From assembly GCA_015060765.1 (NCBI GenBank), contig SUXW01000020.1:1-62171 (forward strand): 62,171 bases of DNA. Reading direction: 5' to 3'. Shown piece by piece: positions 36,062-45,019 of the stretch. Source of the stretch: Bacteroides sp. GTDB taxonomy: Bacteria; Bacteroidota; Bacteroidia; Bacteroidales; Bacteroidaceae. A program made the position numbers and the translations under genes. Numbering within the stretch: the first letter of the stretch is position 1; every line of letters begins with the position of its first letter. The notes beneath the pieces are model-generated. The model made no database searches and was not told where the DNA came from. It was given only the letters and a program-made list of their open reading frames with translations.

Positions 36062-38536
36062 TTAATTAGATTGCTGTAAACTCAAATTGTTTAATTTCAT
36101 TTCCAAATCTGTTAAGTCTACGCAAAGAACATCTCTTGCTTTACTACCTTGTGTAGGACCGACAATACCGGCATATTCCAATTGATCCATGATTCTTCCC
36201 GCACGGTTATAACCGATAGAGAACTTACGCTGTATCAAAGAAGTGGAACCCTGTTGATGGGCAACTACCAGTTCGGCCGCTTCCTTAAACAACGGATCCA
36301 GACGGTTGACATCTACATCCGCTGCACTGCTTTCACTTTCTTCACCTACATATTCGGGCAACATGAAAGCGGTTGGATAACCTTGTTGTTTACTGATGTA
36401 TGTAGCTATTCTGTCGACTTCCGGTGTGTCAACAAAAGCACACTGAACACGTACAGGATCATTACCTCTCAGATAAAGCATGTCCCCTTTACCGATAAGT
36501 TGTTGTGCTCCGGAACGGTCGAGAATGGTACGTGAGTCCATCATGGCTGCCACACGGAAGGCTACACGGGCCGGGAAGTTGGCTTTAATAGTACCGGTAA
36601 TGATGTTTGTTGTTGGTCGTTGGGTAGCAATGATAGCGTGTATACCCACAGCACGTGCCAATTGGGCGATACGGCAAATAGGTAATTCCACTTCCTTACC
36701 TGCAGTCATAATCAAATCACCAAACTCGTCGATGATAATGACAATGTAAGGCATGAAGTGGTGTCCTTTTTCTGGATTGAGTTTACGCTCGATAAATTTG
36801 GCATTGTATTCTTTTACGTTGCGGCAACCTGCCTTTTTCAACAAGTCGTAACGTGTATCCATTTCTATACATAATGAATTCAGTGTCTGAACCACTTTGG
36901 TTACATCGGTAATGATAGCATCTTCACCATCAGGCAGTTTGGCAAGAAAATGCTTCTCAATTGGTGCATATACTGAAAATTCAACTTTCTTGGGGTCGAT
37001 GATGACAAATTTAAGTTCTGCAGGGTGCTTTTTATATAACAAGGAAGTCACAATGGCATTCAATCCAACAGATTTTCCTTGACCGGTAGCACCGGCTATC
37101 AACATATGGGGAGCTTTAGCCAAGTCCTCCATAAACACTTCATTGGTAATGGTCTTACCAAAAGCAATCGGCAGCTCCATGGTAGTCTCCTGGAATTTCT
37201 TACTGGCAAGAATACTTTGCATGGGTACGATGCGTGGTTTGGCATTAGGCACTTCAATACCAATCGTTCCTTTACCAGGGATAGGGGCTATGATACGGAT
37301 ACCCAATGCGGCTATACTCAACGCAATGTCATCTTCCAAGTTACGGATTTTAGCAATACGGATACCTTGAGCGGGTGTAATTTCATACAAAGTAACGGTA
37401 GGACCTACACTTGCCTTGATGGAACTGATTTCTATATCAAAACTTCGAAGAACCTCAATGATACGGTCTTTGTTGGCATTCTGTTCTTCCATGTCAATCC
37501 CGTTGTCTTCTTCATCATAATGATCCAAAAGGTTGAGAGTAGGAAACTTGTAGTGTTCCAAGTCCAATCGAGGATTATAGGGTTGCAATGCAGGCCCTTG
37601 GTATTCTTCATCATCTTCTGTGTGTTCATCGGTAATCATAAAATCGGGTTCTGCCGGTTGAGGATTTTCTTCATCTTCTGCTGTCGAATCCGTTTCCAGA
37701 TTTTCAATTTCTTTTTCCTCTTCTGCATTTATTGTGACTGGTTCTTCTTCCTCTTCTACTTTATTCTCTTCTTGCAAATCGAAATCAACGATGGTAGGTT
37801 GAGGATTTACGTACTCGTCGATGTTGGGTAGGGGAGTTTCTTCTTCAATAGTCTCGTTTACAATAGAACCTTCATTAAGGTTTTCTTCTTCTTCTTCTTT
37901 CTTGTTACGTTTGAAATTGGGATGCAAAGCTTTGCGGACAATGCGGATTGTTTCATTGCTTAAATAGATGAAAAAGAAAATGGTTGTAGCAAACAATAAC
38001 AATCCCAATCCAGGTTCGCCGATTTGGGAAATAAGCCAATTGCTGACGTTGTATCCATGTAATCCCCCCGGATAGATGAAACTGTTTTCAAACGGTCCGT
38101 CAAATATAAATCCCAAAGCGATGGAAAACCAAATCATCAGAACAGTACAGGACATGAACCATTTCCATATACGGAATTGGTAAGCTTTCATCAATTTCAT
38201 TCCCAATACAGCCAGAAACAAGATGATGAAATAGGCTGCCAAACCAAAGCAGTTGTTGATCAGATATTCGGATATCTGAGCACCGCGTGCACCGGCATAA
38301 TTCTTGATTTGATTGCCTGTCTGCATCAGTTCATCCGGATATTGGTTGTCCAATATACTTTGGTCGGCTGCACCTGTAAAAAAGAATGAGGTGAATGCTA
38401 ACAAAAGATATACCGAAAAGATGACGCTGATTAATCCTACGACAAAATGAGTCGTTTCACTTTTCAGGAATGCTTTTATTTTATTGGGCTTTATTTCTTT
38501 GGGCTCTGGAGCCTTTTCTGTCTTTTTCTTGGCCAT
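36062..38536 (-). CDS. ftsK: DNA translocase FtsK/SpoIIIE
   Basis: 824 residues. Four N-terminal membrane helices (about 28-195), then a very acidic linker (about 215-330; KKEEEEENLNEGS, EENKVEEEEEP). The motor has Walker A AGATGQGKSVG (about 476-486) and Walker B IIIDEFGDLI (about 600). A winged-helix gamma domain ends the chain (SLIQRKFSIGYNRAGRIMDQ). It pumps DNA during division and binds polar KOPS-like signals. First gene of ftsK-lolA-trxB. Confidence 0.97.
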   Translation of the reverse strand: MAKKKTEKAPEPKEIKPNKIKAFLKSETTHFVVGLISVIFSVYLLLAFTSFFFTGAADQSILDNQYPDELMQTGNQIKNYAGARGAQISEYLINNCFGLAAYFIILFLAVLGMKLMKAYQFRIWKWFMSCTVLMIWFSIALGFIFDGPFENSFIYPGGLHGYNVSNWLISQIGEPGLGLLLFATTIFFFIYLSNETIRIVRKALHPNFKRNKKEEEEENLNEGSIVNETIEEETPLPNIDEYVNPQPTIVDFDLQEENKVEEEEEPVTINAEEEKEIENLETDSTAEDEENPQPAEPDFMITDEHTEDDEEYQGPALQPYNPRLDLEHYKFPTLNLLDHYDEEDNGIDMEEQNANKDRIIEVLRSFDIEISSIKASVGPTVTLYEITPAQGIRIAKIRNLEDDIALSIAALGIRIIAPIPGKGTIGIEVPNAKPRIVPMQSILASKKFQETTMELPIAFGKTITNEVFMEDLAKAPHMLIAGATGQGKSVGLNAIVTSLLYKKHPAELKFVIIDPKKVEFSVYAPIEKHFLAKLPDGEDAIITDVTKVVQTLNSLCIEMDTRYDLLKKAGCRNVKEYNAKFIERKLNPEKGHHFMPYIVIIIDEFGDLIMTAGKEVELPICRIAQLARAVGIHAIIATQRPTTNIITGTIKANFPARVAFRVAAMMDSRTILDRSGAQQLIGKGDMLYLRGNDPVRVQCAFVDTPEVDRIATYISKQQGYPTAFMLPEYVGEESESSAADVDVNRLDPLFKEAAELVVAHQQGSTSLIQRKFSIGYNRAGRIMDQLEYAGIVGPTQGSKARDVLCVDLTDLEMKLNNLSLQQSN

Positions 38537-38562
38537 AAGATGTTTTCCGTTTGTTTATTTCG

Positions 38563-38570
38563 CAAATGTA
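38563..38570 (-). promoter_or_regulatory. -7 box of the ftsK operon
   Basis: TACATTTG on the minus strand, 26 bp before the ATG at 38536, divergent from the DUF5063 promoter. Confidence 0.6.
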
Positions 38571-38613
38571 CATGAAATTCGTCAAATATTCGTTCTTTTA
38601 TCTCCTTTTTTCT

Positions 38614-38621
38614 TAACTTTG
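38614..38621 (+). promoter_or_regulatory. -7 box of the DUF5063 operon
   Basis: TAACTTTG, 18 bp before the ATG at 38640. This supports that start over the longer open frame. Confidence 0.6.
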
Positions 38622-38639
38622 CAAACCAATTTTTTAAAT

Positions 38640-39209
38640 ATGGAACAGACAAGTCAAGTTATATTCGATAAAAATTCCATAGAATTTGTAACGGTAGCTG
38701 CTGAATATTGTGGTTTTATGGAGCGTGTGCGCCAATACAACTGCATGACTTTTGTAGATACTGCACTCAAAATTCTTCCTTTGTTGTATTTGAAAGCATC
38801 ACTCATTCCTCCATGTGAATTGATTGGTGAGGACGATTTGGAAGTATTTGTCACCGAAGAAGAGTACGAATGGATGAGAACGTCGGTTGCAAATGTTTTG
38901 GGAGCTCAAGATGATTATCTGGAAGTGTTTTTACCGGACATGGCATATAGCGATACTCCCATCAAAAAATGTATTTCAGAAGATCTGGCAGATATTTATC
39001 AAGATTTGAAGGATTTCATCTGTGTATTCCAGTCGGGCTTGAATGTGACGATGAATGATTCCCTTTGTGTTTGTAAGGAACATTTTGAAGAGTTCTGGGG
39101 ACAACGTCTGGTAAATACCATGAGGGCACTTCATGATGTGAAGTACAACCGGAAGGATGAGATGATGGAACAGGAGGAAGAGGATAACGAAGAGTACGGA
39201 TTGGAATGA
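38640..39209 (+). CDS. DUF5063 protein
   Basis: 189 residues. Mostly helical and acidic, with the DUF5063 pattern SIEFVTVAAEYCGFME near the start and LKIGLSL-free C-terminal MRALHDVKYNRKDE. No signal peptide. It opens a three-gene unit and overlaps the exonuclease gene by 4 bp (ATGA). The conserved link to a DnaQ-like exonuclease suggests an RNA or DNA processing accessory role, but nothing more can be said. Confidence 0.8.
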   Translation: MEQTSQVIFDKNSIEFVTVAAEYCGFMERVRQYNCMTFVDTALKILPLLYLKASLIPPCELIGEDDLEVFVTEEEYEWMRTSVANVLGAQDDYLEVFLPDMAYSDTPIKKCISEDLADIYQDLKDFICVFQSGLNVTMNDSLCVCKEHFEEFWGQRLVNTMRALHDVKYNRKDEMMEQEEEDNEEYGLE

Positions 39210-39847
39210 AGCAGATAAAGAATATTGTTGATAAATCGGAAGTGGCTGCTATGCCCAAAGTGGAATTTCCGGGAAGGGTATTTGTCATTTATACAGCAAA
39301 TGATGCGGAAAAGGCCGTGACATATTTGAAGAATCAGACGATGGTCGGTGTGGATACGGAGACAAGACCTTCGTTTAAAAAGGGAAAGACTAATAAGGTA
39401 TCTTTGATGCAGATATCAACGGAAGATACATGTTTCCTGTTTCGTTTGAATCATATTGGCATGCCCGATTGTCTTCAGGAATTTTTAAAAAGTGATACAT
39501 TGAAGATTGGGTTGTCCTTGAAAGATGATTTCCAAGTGATTCGCCGGAGAGAGGATGTACATGCCGAAGAAGGGAATTGGATAGAACTGCAGGATTATGT
39601 AGGACGGTTTGGTATTGAAGACAGAAGTTTACAGAAAATTTTTGCCAATCTTTATGGACAGAAGATTTCAAAGTCCCAACGATTGTCCAATTGGGAGGCT
39701 GAAACCTTGACGGAATCACAGATCAGATATGCTGCAACAGATGCTTGGGCATGTGTGAAAATATATACTTGTTTGGAAGAAATGGAACGTACCGGTAATT
39801 ACGAGTTGATAAGGGTGGAAAAACCGGTAAAGAATGGTAATGATTAA
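39206..39847 (+). CDS. DnaQ/RNase D-type 3'-5' exonuclease
   Basis: 213 residues. VGVDTETRPSF (about 50-60) is the ExoI motif DxE, IGLSLKDDFQ is ExoII and SQIRYAATDAWAC (about 171-183) is ExoIII with Y-x-x-x-D. There is a single exonuclease domain and no HRDC, so it is a short RNase D-like enzyme. Cytoplasmic. Translationally coupled on both sides by ATGA overlaps. Confidence 0.9.
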   Translation: MKQIKNIVDKSEVAAMPKVEFPGRVFVIYTANDAEKAVTYLKNQTMVGVDTETRPSFKKGKTNKVSLMQISTEDTCFLFRLNHIGMPDCLQEFLKSDTLKIGLSLKDDFQVIRRREDVHAEEGNWIELQDYVGRFGIEDRSLQKIFANLYGQKISKSQRLSNWEAETLTESQIRYAATDAWACVKIYTCLEEMERTGNYELIRVEKPVKNGND

Positions 39848-39860
39848 GTTATTGAAAGAA

Positions 39861-41045
39861 ATGTCGTATAAGAAAGTATATCTCAAACCAGGTAAGGAAG
39901 AATCCTTGAAAAGATTTCATCCATGGGTCTTCTCGGGTGCCATTGCCCGTATAGAAGGTGAACCGGAAGAAGGTGAAATAGTAGATGTGTACACATCCAA
40001 GAAAGAATTTGTTGCTTGTGGCCATTTTCAGATTGGTAGTATTGCAGTACGTGTCTTGAGTTTCAAACAGATGGCGATAGACCATGATTTCTGGCGACAG
40101 AAACTGGAATTGGCATACAACTTAAGAAAAGGACTAGGGTTGGCGGGCAATCCTACCAATAATACTTATCGCTTGGTACATGGAGAAGGTGACAATCTGC
40201 CTGGTTTAATTATCGATGTATATGGACATACTGCTGTGATGCAGGCCCACTCGGTCGGTATGCATGTCTATCGATTGGAGATTGCAGAAGCATTGTCGGA
40301 AGTGATGGGTGACGTTATACAGCACATTTATTATAAATCGGAAACTACCTTACCATACAAGGCTGATTTAGGTCCAGAAAATGGTTTTATCAAAGGGGGA
40401 AGTCCAGAGAATGTAGCCATGGAGTACGGTCTGAAATTTCATGTTGATTGGTTGAAGGGACAAAAAACCGGTTTTTTTGTCGATCAGCGTGAGAACCGTC
40501 ATCTATTGGAACAATACGCCAAGGGACGTAATGTGCTGAATATGTTCTGCTATACCGGTGGATTCTCTTTTTATGCTATGCGTGGAGGAGCCAATTTAGT
40601 ACATTCGGTTGACAGTTCTGCCAAGGCTATTGATTTGACCAATGAAAATGTAGAATTGAATTTCCCGGGCGATACTCGTCATCAGGCTTTTGCTGAAGAT
40701 GCATTCAAGTATCTTGATCGTATGGGTGACCAATATGATTTGATTATACTCGATCCACCTGCATTTGCCAAACATCGTGATGCTTTACGCAATGCTCTTC
40801 GTGGATATAGTAAACTGAATGCCAAAGCATTCGAGAAGATTAAGCCCGGAGGTATTCTATTTACTTTCTCTTGCTCACAAGTAGTGGATAAGCGGGATTT
40901 CCGTAATGCAGTATTTACAGCTGCAGCTCAAAGTGGACGAAGTGTTCGTATCTTGCATCAACTCACTCAACCGGGTGACCATCCAGTCAATATTTATCAT
41001 CCCGAAGGCGAGTATTTAAAAGGTTTAGTATTGTATGTTGAATAA
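39861..41045 (+). CDS. Class I SAM rRNA methyltransferase, RlmI-like
   Basis: 394 residues from the ATG at 39861 (MSYKKVYLKPGKEES matches the family start); an ATG at 39840 that overlaps the previous stop is possible. A PUA domain is N-terminal (RFHPWVFSGAIARIEGEPEE) and the Rossmann core has VLNMFCYTGGFSFYAMRGG and LIILDPPAFAK, the DPP(A/Y) catalytic region. E. coli RlmI makes m5C1962 in 23S rRNA. The exact target is inferred. Last gene of the unit. Confidence 0.88.
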   Translation: MSYKKVYLKPGKEESLKRFHPWVFSGAIARIEGEPEEGEIVDVYTSKKEFVACGHFQIGSIAVRVLSFKQMAIDHDFWRQKLELAYNLRKGLGLAGNPTNNTYRLVHGEGDNLPGLIIDVYGHTAVMQAHSVGMHVYRLEIAEALSEVMGDVIQHIYYKSETTLPYKADLGPENGFIKGGSPENVAMEYGLKFHVDWLKGQKTGFFVDQRENRHLLEQYAKGRNVLNMFCYTGGFSFYAMRGGANLVHSVDSSAKAIDLTNENVELNFPGDTRHQAFAEDAFKYLDRMGDQYDLIILDPPAFAKHRDALRNALRGYSKLNAKAFEKIKPGGILFTFSCSQVVDKRDFRNAVFTAAAQSGRSVRILHQLTQPGDHPVNIYHPEGEYLKGLVLYVE

Positions 41046-41095
41046 TTATATGTTATGGTTTGTTAAAAATATGCGTTTTGTGTTCTAATATCATG

Positions 41096-41123
41096 TTGTA
41101 TAACATAAAAAGTTGTATATTTG
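41096..41123 (+). promoter_or_regulatory. Promoter of a short intergenic transcript
   Basis: GTTG near 41096 and TATATTTG (41116-41123), 17 bp apart. No annotated gene follows on this strand. Confidence 0.5.
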
Positions 41124-41127
41124 CATC

Positions 41128-41198
41128 GTGTTTTTCATGGTATTAGATTTAAGGTTAATGAAGATTGGGTGTCTGGGATAGATACCCTTCTTTTTTTA
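41128..41198 (+). ncRNA. Candidate small RNA of about 70 nt
   Basis: A -7 box at 41116-41123 is followed after about 40 bases by an intrinsic terminator: GGGTGTC (41167-41173) pairs with GATACCC (41181-41187), then TTC and seven T (41191-41197). The only reading frame is 14 codons (41137-41181). Promoter and terminator with no gene between fit an independent small RNA; a tiny peptide or a decayed leader is possible. Confidence 0.45.
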
Positions 41199-41210
41199 TA
41201 TATAGCTATC

Positions 41211-41237
41211 AAATAAAAGGCTCCGTTGAGGAGCCTT
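41211..41237 (-). terminator. Terminator of the GH13 gene
   Basis: AAGGCTCC (41217-41224) pairs with GGAGCCTT (41230-41237), and leftward reading continues TTATTTG. It lies just after the stop at 41242. Confidence 0.7.
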
Positions 41238-41241
41238 CTGA

Positions 41242-42939
41242 TTATAATTTTATTTTTAGTATTTTACCGCTGTATGCTTCCAGTTGCACATGCGTGTGTT
41301 GGTCGGGAGCCATCGACAATTCTTCTGTCTTCCCACTAAGCAAATCTGTTGCTTCATAGGATGGCTTGACAGGAATTTGCAGATATTCAAATGCATGTTG
41401 TGGAATTTTAATACCCGGACGTGCAGGCATACCGTCAAAGTTTACTACTATCAGTAATAACTCATCCTTACATTTGCGTAAGAATGCATACTGCTTGTGT
41501 TCGTTGAACATCCATCCTTCCAGGTTTACATAGGTAAGATCGAAAAATTCTCCTTGTCTGATGGCATCTTCCGTATTACAGAGATTGAGTAGGGTAGTGT
41601 AGAACTGTTGAAGTTTCTTTTCTTCGTTACTCAATAGTTTGCCATCAAACTTACCACCGTTGCGCCATCTGCGAATACTGTCTACACTCCAATAGTCGAA
41701 TATGGTAGTTCTTCCATCCCGTCCACTGAATCCTTCTGTATCCATACCCGGTTCACCAAATTCCTGACCGAAATAGACCATAACAGGATTGGTATTCATA
41801 CAGGCCGATACAATCATGGCCGGAATAGCCTTGAAACCGTTCCCTGCGAAGAAATCGGAAGCAATTCGTTGCTCATCATGGTTCTCAAGGAAATTCAGCA
41901 TACGCGGTTGTATGTTGCCTAAACTTTGCCAACGGTGTTGGATGGCTGTAGCCGATTCACTGCCACAAGTCAGAGCGCGGAGTGTATCGTAGAGTCCCAC
42001 TTTATCGTATAGATAATCGAACTGTCCATGCAACAGATAATTATGATATTCGTTGGGATTGTACACTTCTGCAATGAAGATTATATGTGGATACGATTGT
42101 TTGATTTGAGGAATGGCCCATGCCCAGAAATCAGCAGGAACCATTTCGGCCATATCGCATCGGAATCCGTCAATATCTTTAGCTGCCCAGAATAATAGGA
42201 TGTCACGCATCTTGTACCATGTATCAGGAATAGGATGGAAACGACAAACTCTTCCGCCTACATAGTCAATTCCGTAATTCAGTTTGACCGTTTCGTACCA
42301 GTCGTTGATACCGGGCCATGCATCAAACTTGTCATTCCCTGTTGCTTTAGCAGGAAATTCCTGATAAGGTTCCGGAGCATTCTTATGCAGGTCGATATGT
42401 CCTTGCAATGGTTGTCCAGGAATATAATAGAAGTTATTCAGCGGACTGAATGCCAAGTCTTTATTGTCCTTTTCACCCAAATCGGCCACCCCTTCAGGTT
42501 TTGCATCCGAATGATATTGGCGGGCCACGTGATTGGGAACAAAGTCAATAATCATTTTCAATCCGGCTTTATGTGTACGTTTTACCAGATTGTGAAATTC
42601 CTTCATACGGTCTGGTATGCTGTTGGCCAAATCCGGATCTATGTCATAATAATCCTTGATGGCATAGGGAGAACCGGCTTTTCCTTTGACGATAGCAGGA
42701 TGATCGGGTTGGATGCCGTATCTGCTATAATTAGTTTGAGTGGCATGTTCTATGATTCCCGTATACCAAATGTGTGTTGCACCCAATTTCTTGATTTCAT
42801 TCAAAGCCTTGGTCGTGAAGTCGGCCATCTTCCCACATCCGTTCTCTTCTAACGAACCGTTGTATTTGCAATTGGGATTTCCATTACCAAACAGTCGGGT
42901 AAAAACTTGATAAATGATAATCTTTTCGTTGGTATTCAT
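41242..42939 (-). CDS. GH13 alpha-amylase family enzyme, cytoplasmic
   Basis: 565 residues without a signal peptide. The catalytic triad is visible: Asp262 (GFRCDMAEM), Glu291 (FIAEVYNP) and Asp355 (NHDEQR). DFVPNHV (about 132-138) is conserved region I. The C-terminal domain C is present. The missing secretion signal indicates intracellular alpha-glucan (glycogen or imported maltodextrin) turnover rather than polymer capture. Monocistronic between its own terminator and the fabD region. Confidence 0.9.
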   Translation of the reverse strand: MNTNEKIIIYQVFTRLFGNGNPNCKYNGSLEENGCGKMADFTTKALNEIKKLGATHIWYTGIIEHATQTNYSRYGIQPDHPAIVKGKAGSPYAIKDYYDIDPDLANSIPDRMKEFHNLVKRTHKAGLKMIIDFVPNHVARQYHSDAKPEGVADLGEKDNKDLAFSPLNNFYYIPGQPLQGHIDLHKNAPEPYQEFPAKATGNDKFDAWPGINDWYETVKLNYGIDYVGGRVCRFHPIPDTWYKMRDILLFWAAKDIDGFRCDMAEMVPADFWAWAIPQIKQSYPHIIFIAEVYNPNEYHNYLLHGQFDYLYDKVGLYDTLRALTCGSESATAIQHRWQSLGNIQPRMLNFLENHDEQRIASDFFAGNGFKAIPAMIVSACMNTNPVMVYFGQEFGEPGMDTEGFSGRDGRTTIFDYWSVDSIRRWRNGGKFDGKLLSNEEKKLQQFYTTLLNLCNTEDAIRQGEFFDLTYVNLEGWMFNEHKQYAFLRKCKDELLLIVVNFDGMPARPGIKIPQHAFEYLQIPVKPSYEATDLLSGKTEELSMAPDQHTHVQLEAYSGKILKIKL

Positions 42940-42953
42940 AGTTGTTTCTATTT

Positions 42954-42995
42954 AGAAAAAAACATCCGTAGTTCCTGAAAAGTTACGGATGTTTC
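42954..42995 (-). terminator. Terminator of fabD
   Basis: AAACATCCGTA (42960-42970) pairs with TACGGATGTTT (42984-42994), and leftward reading ends in a T run. Confidence 0.75.
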
Positions 42996-43038
42996 ATAAA
43001 TAAAATACTGATTGTTTTGTTTAAAGGATTCGGAATGA

Positions 43039-43926
43039 TCAGATAATTCCGTGTGCATTCGCTTCTTTGTCAATCTTCTTGATGAGTCCTTGAAGAACAG
43101 CACCCGGTCCGCATTCGGTGAAATCATTGGCACCGTCGTTTACCATGTTCTTCACTGTTTGGGTCCATCGTACCGATGCAGTCAGTTGCGCTACCAGGTT
43201 GGCTTTGATTTCAGCAGCGCTGGTATGTGGCAATGCATCTACATTTTGGTATACAGGACATTTAGGTGTATGGAATTCAGTTTCTTCGATAGCCTTTTCC
43301 AGTTCCACCTTAGCCGGATTCATTAGTGGAGAGTGGAATGCACCACCTACCTTCAAGGGCAGAGCCCGTTTGGCACCGGCTGCCTTCATCAGTTCGCAGG
43401 CTTTTTCAATACCTTCCATGGTACCGGAAATCACAATCTGTCCTGGACAGTTATAATTGGCTGCAACAACAATCTCACCTTGTCTGGTCACTTCATCACA
43501 AATGGCTTCCACTTGTTCATCACTTAAACCAATAATGGCAGCCATGGTAGACGGTTGTGCTTCGCATGCTTTTTGCATAGCCATGGCACGTGCATAGACC
43601 AATTTCAATCCATCTTCGAAAGAAAGTGCCCCTGCAGCTACCAATGCAGAAAATTCACCCAATGAATGACCGGCAGTCATTTCTGGTTGGAAATCATCTC
43701 CCATACAAAGGGCTGATATAACCGAATGGAGGAATACGGCAGGTTGGGTAACTCTTGTCTGACGCAAATCTTCGTCTGTTCCATCGAACATGATATCTGT
43801 GATGCGATATCCTAAAATATCATTTGCCTTTTCAAATAATTCTTTAGCTAAAGCGTTGTTTTCGTACAGGTCTTTACCCATACCAACAAACTGTGCTCCC
43901 TGACCGGGAAATACAAATGCTCTCAT
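43039..43926 (-). CDS. fabD: Malonyl-CoA:ACP transacylase
   Basis: 295 residues from the ATG at 43926; an upstream TTG is not needed. FVFPGQGAQ at the start, GHSLGE with the catalytic Ser (about 90-95) and AFHSPLM with the catalytic His (about 196-202) are standard. It loads malonate on acyl carrier protein for fatty acid synthesis. Own promoter and terminator. Confidence 0.95.
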   Translation of the reverse strand: MRAFVFPGQGAQFVGMGKDLYENNALAKELFEKANDILGYRITDIMFDGTDEDLRQTRVTQPAVFLHSVISALCMGDDFQPEMTAGHSLGEFSALVAAGALSFEDGLKLVYARAMAMQKACEAQPSTMAAIIGLSDEQVEAICDEVTRQGEIVVAANYNCPGQIVISGTMEGIEKACELMKAAGAKRALPLKVGGAFHSPLMNPAKVELEKAIEETEFHTPKCPVYQNVDALPHTSAAEIKANLVAQLTASVRWTQTVKNMVNDGANDFTECGPGAVLQGLIKKIDKEANAHGII

Positions 43927-43955
43927 TTTATAATTATTAATATTCAAATTCGTTG

Positions 43956-43963
43956 CAAAGTTA
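43956..43963 (-). promoter_or_regulatory. -7 box of fabD
   Basis: TAACTTTG on the minus strand, 29 bp before the ATG at 43926. Confidence 0.6.
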
Positions 43964-44005
43964 CAACTATTTTTTTAAACCCACACTAATTTAATTGTTG
44001 AAAGG

Positions 44006-44037
44006 TTTGGCTATTTGAAAATAAACCTCTACTTTTG
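44006..44037 (+). promoter_or_regulatory. Promoter of the UDP-xylose synthase gene
   Basis: TTTG (44006-44009), 20 bp, TACTTTTG (44030-44037). A full consensus Bacteroidetes promoter, 43 bp before the ATG. Confidence 0.75.
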
Positions 44038-44080
44038 TTTAAGTATGTAAATTTTCCGAAAACTTAAACTATAGTAGGTT

Positions 44081-45019
44081 ATGAAAAGAGTGTTGGTTAG
44101 TGGTGGTGCTGGCTTTATAGGTTCGCATCTGTGTACCCGTTTGATAGAAGAAGGTAATTATGTCATTTGTTTGGACAATTTTTTTACCGGACGCAAATCA
44201 AATGTGGAGCATCTGTTGAAATACAAGCAATTCGATTTGGTTGAACACGATGTCATCAATCCTTTTTGGACGGATGTAGAGGAAGTATATAATTTGGCAT
44301 GTCCGGCTTCTCCCATTCATTATCAGTTCGACCCTATCAAGACCAATAAGACCGCTATATTTGGTACTTACCACATGCTGGGATTGGCCAAGCGTAATGG
44401 AGCCAAGATGTTGCAGGCATCGACCAGTGAAGTATATGGAGATCCCATTTCGCATCCACAGAGAGAGCCCGATTGGGGCAATGTGAATCCCATTGGTATC
44501 CGTTCCTGTTACGATGAAGGCAAGCGTTGTGCAGAAACATTATGCATGGATTATCACCGCCAACACGATGTACAGGTGAAGATTATCCGAATATTCAATA
44601 CCTATGGTCCCAAGATGTTACCGGATGATGGTCGTGTGATTTCCAATTTCGTGGTACAGGCCCTGAAAGGAGATGATATAACCATTTATGGTGACGGTAA
44701 CCAGACTCGTAGTTTCCAATATGTAGACGATTTGATTGAAGGAATCATGCGTATGATGAAGACGGAACCCGATTTCACCGGACCGGTCAACATTGGCAAT
44801 CCACGCGAATTCACCATGTTACAATTGGCCGAATTGGTTCTGAAGCAAACCGGTTCCAAATCAAAGATTGTTTTCAAGCCGTTGCCTCATGATGATCCCC
44901 GTCAACGTAGGCCGGACATTACATTGGCCAAGACCAAATTGGATTGGGAGCCTTGTGTTCCTTTGGAAGAAGGTCTCACAAAAGTGATAGATTATTTTAG
45001 GAACTTATTTTCAGTATAA
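44081..45019 (+). CDS. UDP-glucuronate decarboxylase (UDP-xylose synthase)
   Basis: 312 residues, an SDR enzyme that turns UDP-glucuronate into UDP-xylose. [11 protein letters not shown] (6-16) is the NAD-binding loop; the catalytic Tyr144 and Lys148 lie in [16 protein letters not shown] and RSFQYVDD complete the UXS signature. The stop TAA shares its last A with the ATG of the kinase gene, so the two are coupled. It may supply the glycan operon 5 kb away (inference). Confidence 0.92.
   Translation: MKRVLVSGGAGFIGSHLCTRLIEEGNYVICLDNFFTGRKSNVEHLLKYKQFDLVEHDVINPFWTDVEEVYNLACPASPIHYQFDPIKTNKTAIFGTYHMLGLAKRNGAKMLQASTSEVYGDPISHPQREPDWGNVNPIGIRSCYDEGKRCAETLCMDYHRQHDVQVKIIRIFNTYGPKMLPDDGRVISNFVVQALKGDDITIYGDGNQTRSFQYVDDLIEGIMRMMKTEPDFTGPVNIGNPREFTMLQLAELVLKQTGSKSKIVFKPLPHDDPRQRRPDITLAKTKLDWEPCVPLEEGLTKVIDYFRNLFSV

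Noticed and set aside
37079..37831. 250-codon + strand frame opposite ftsK
   Set aside because: It mirrors the acidic linker and motor of FtsK. The Phe/Ile-rich product is typical of antisense to Glu-rich DNA.
42948..43133. 61-codon frame after fabD
   Set aside because: It overlaps the fabD end and its terminator in another frame; no independent start or conservation sign.
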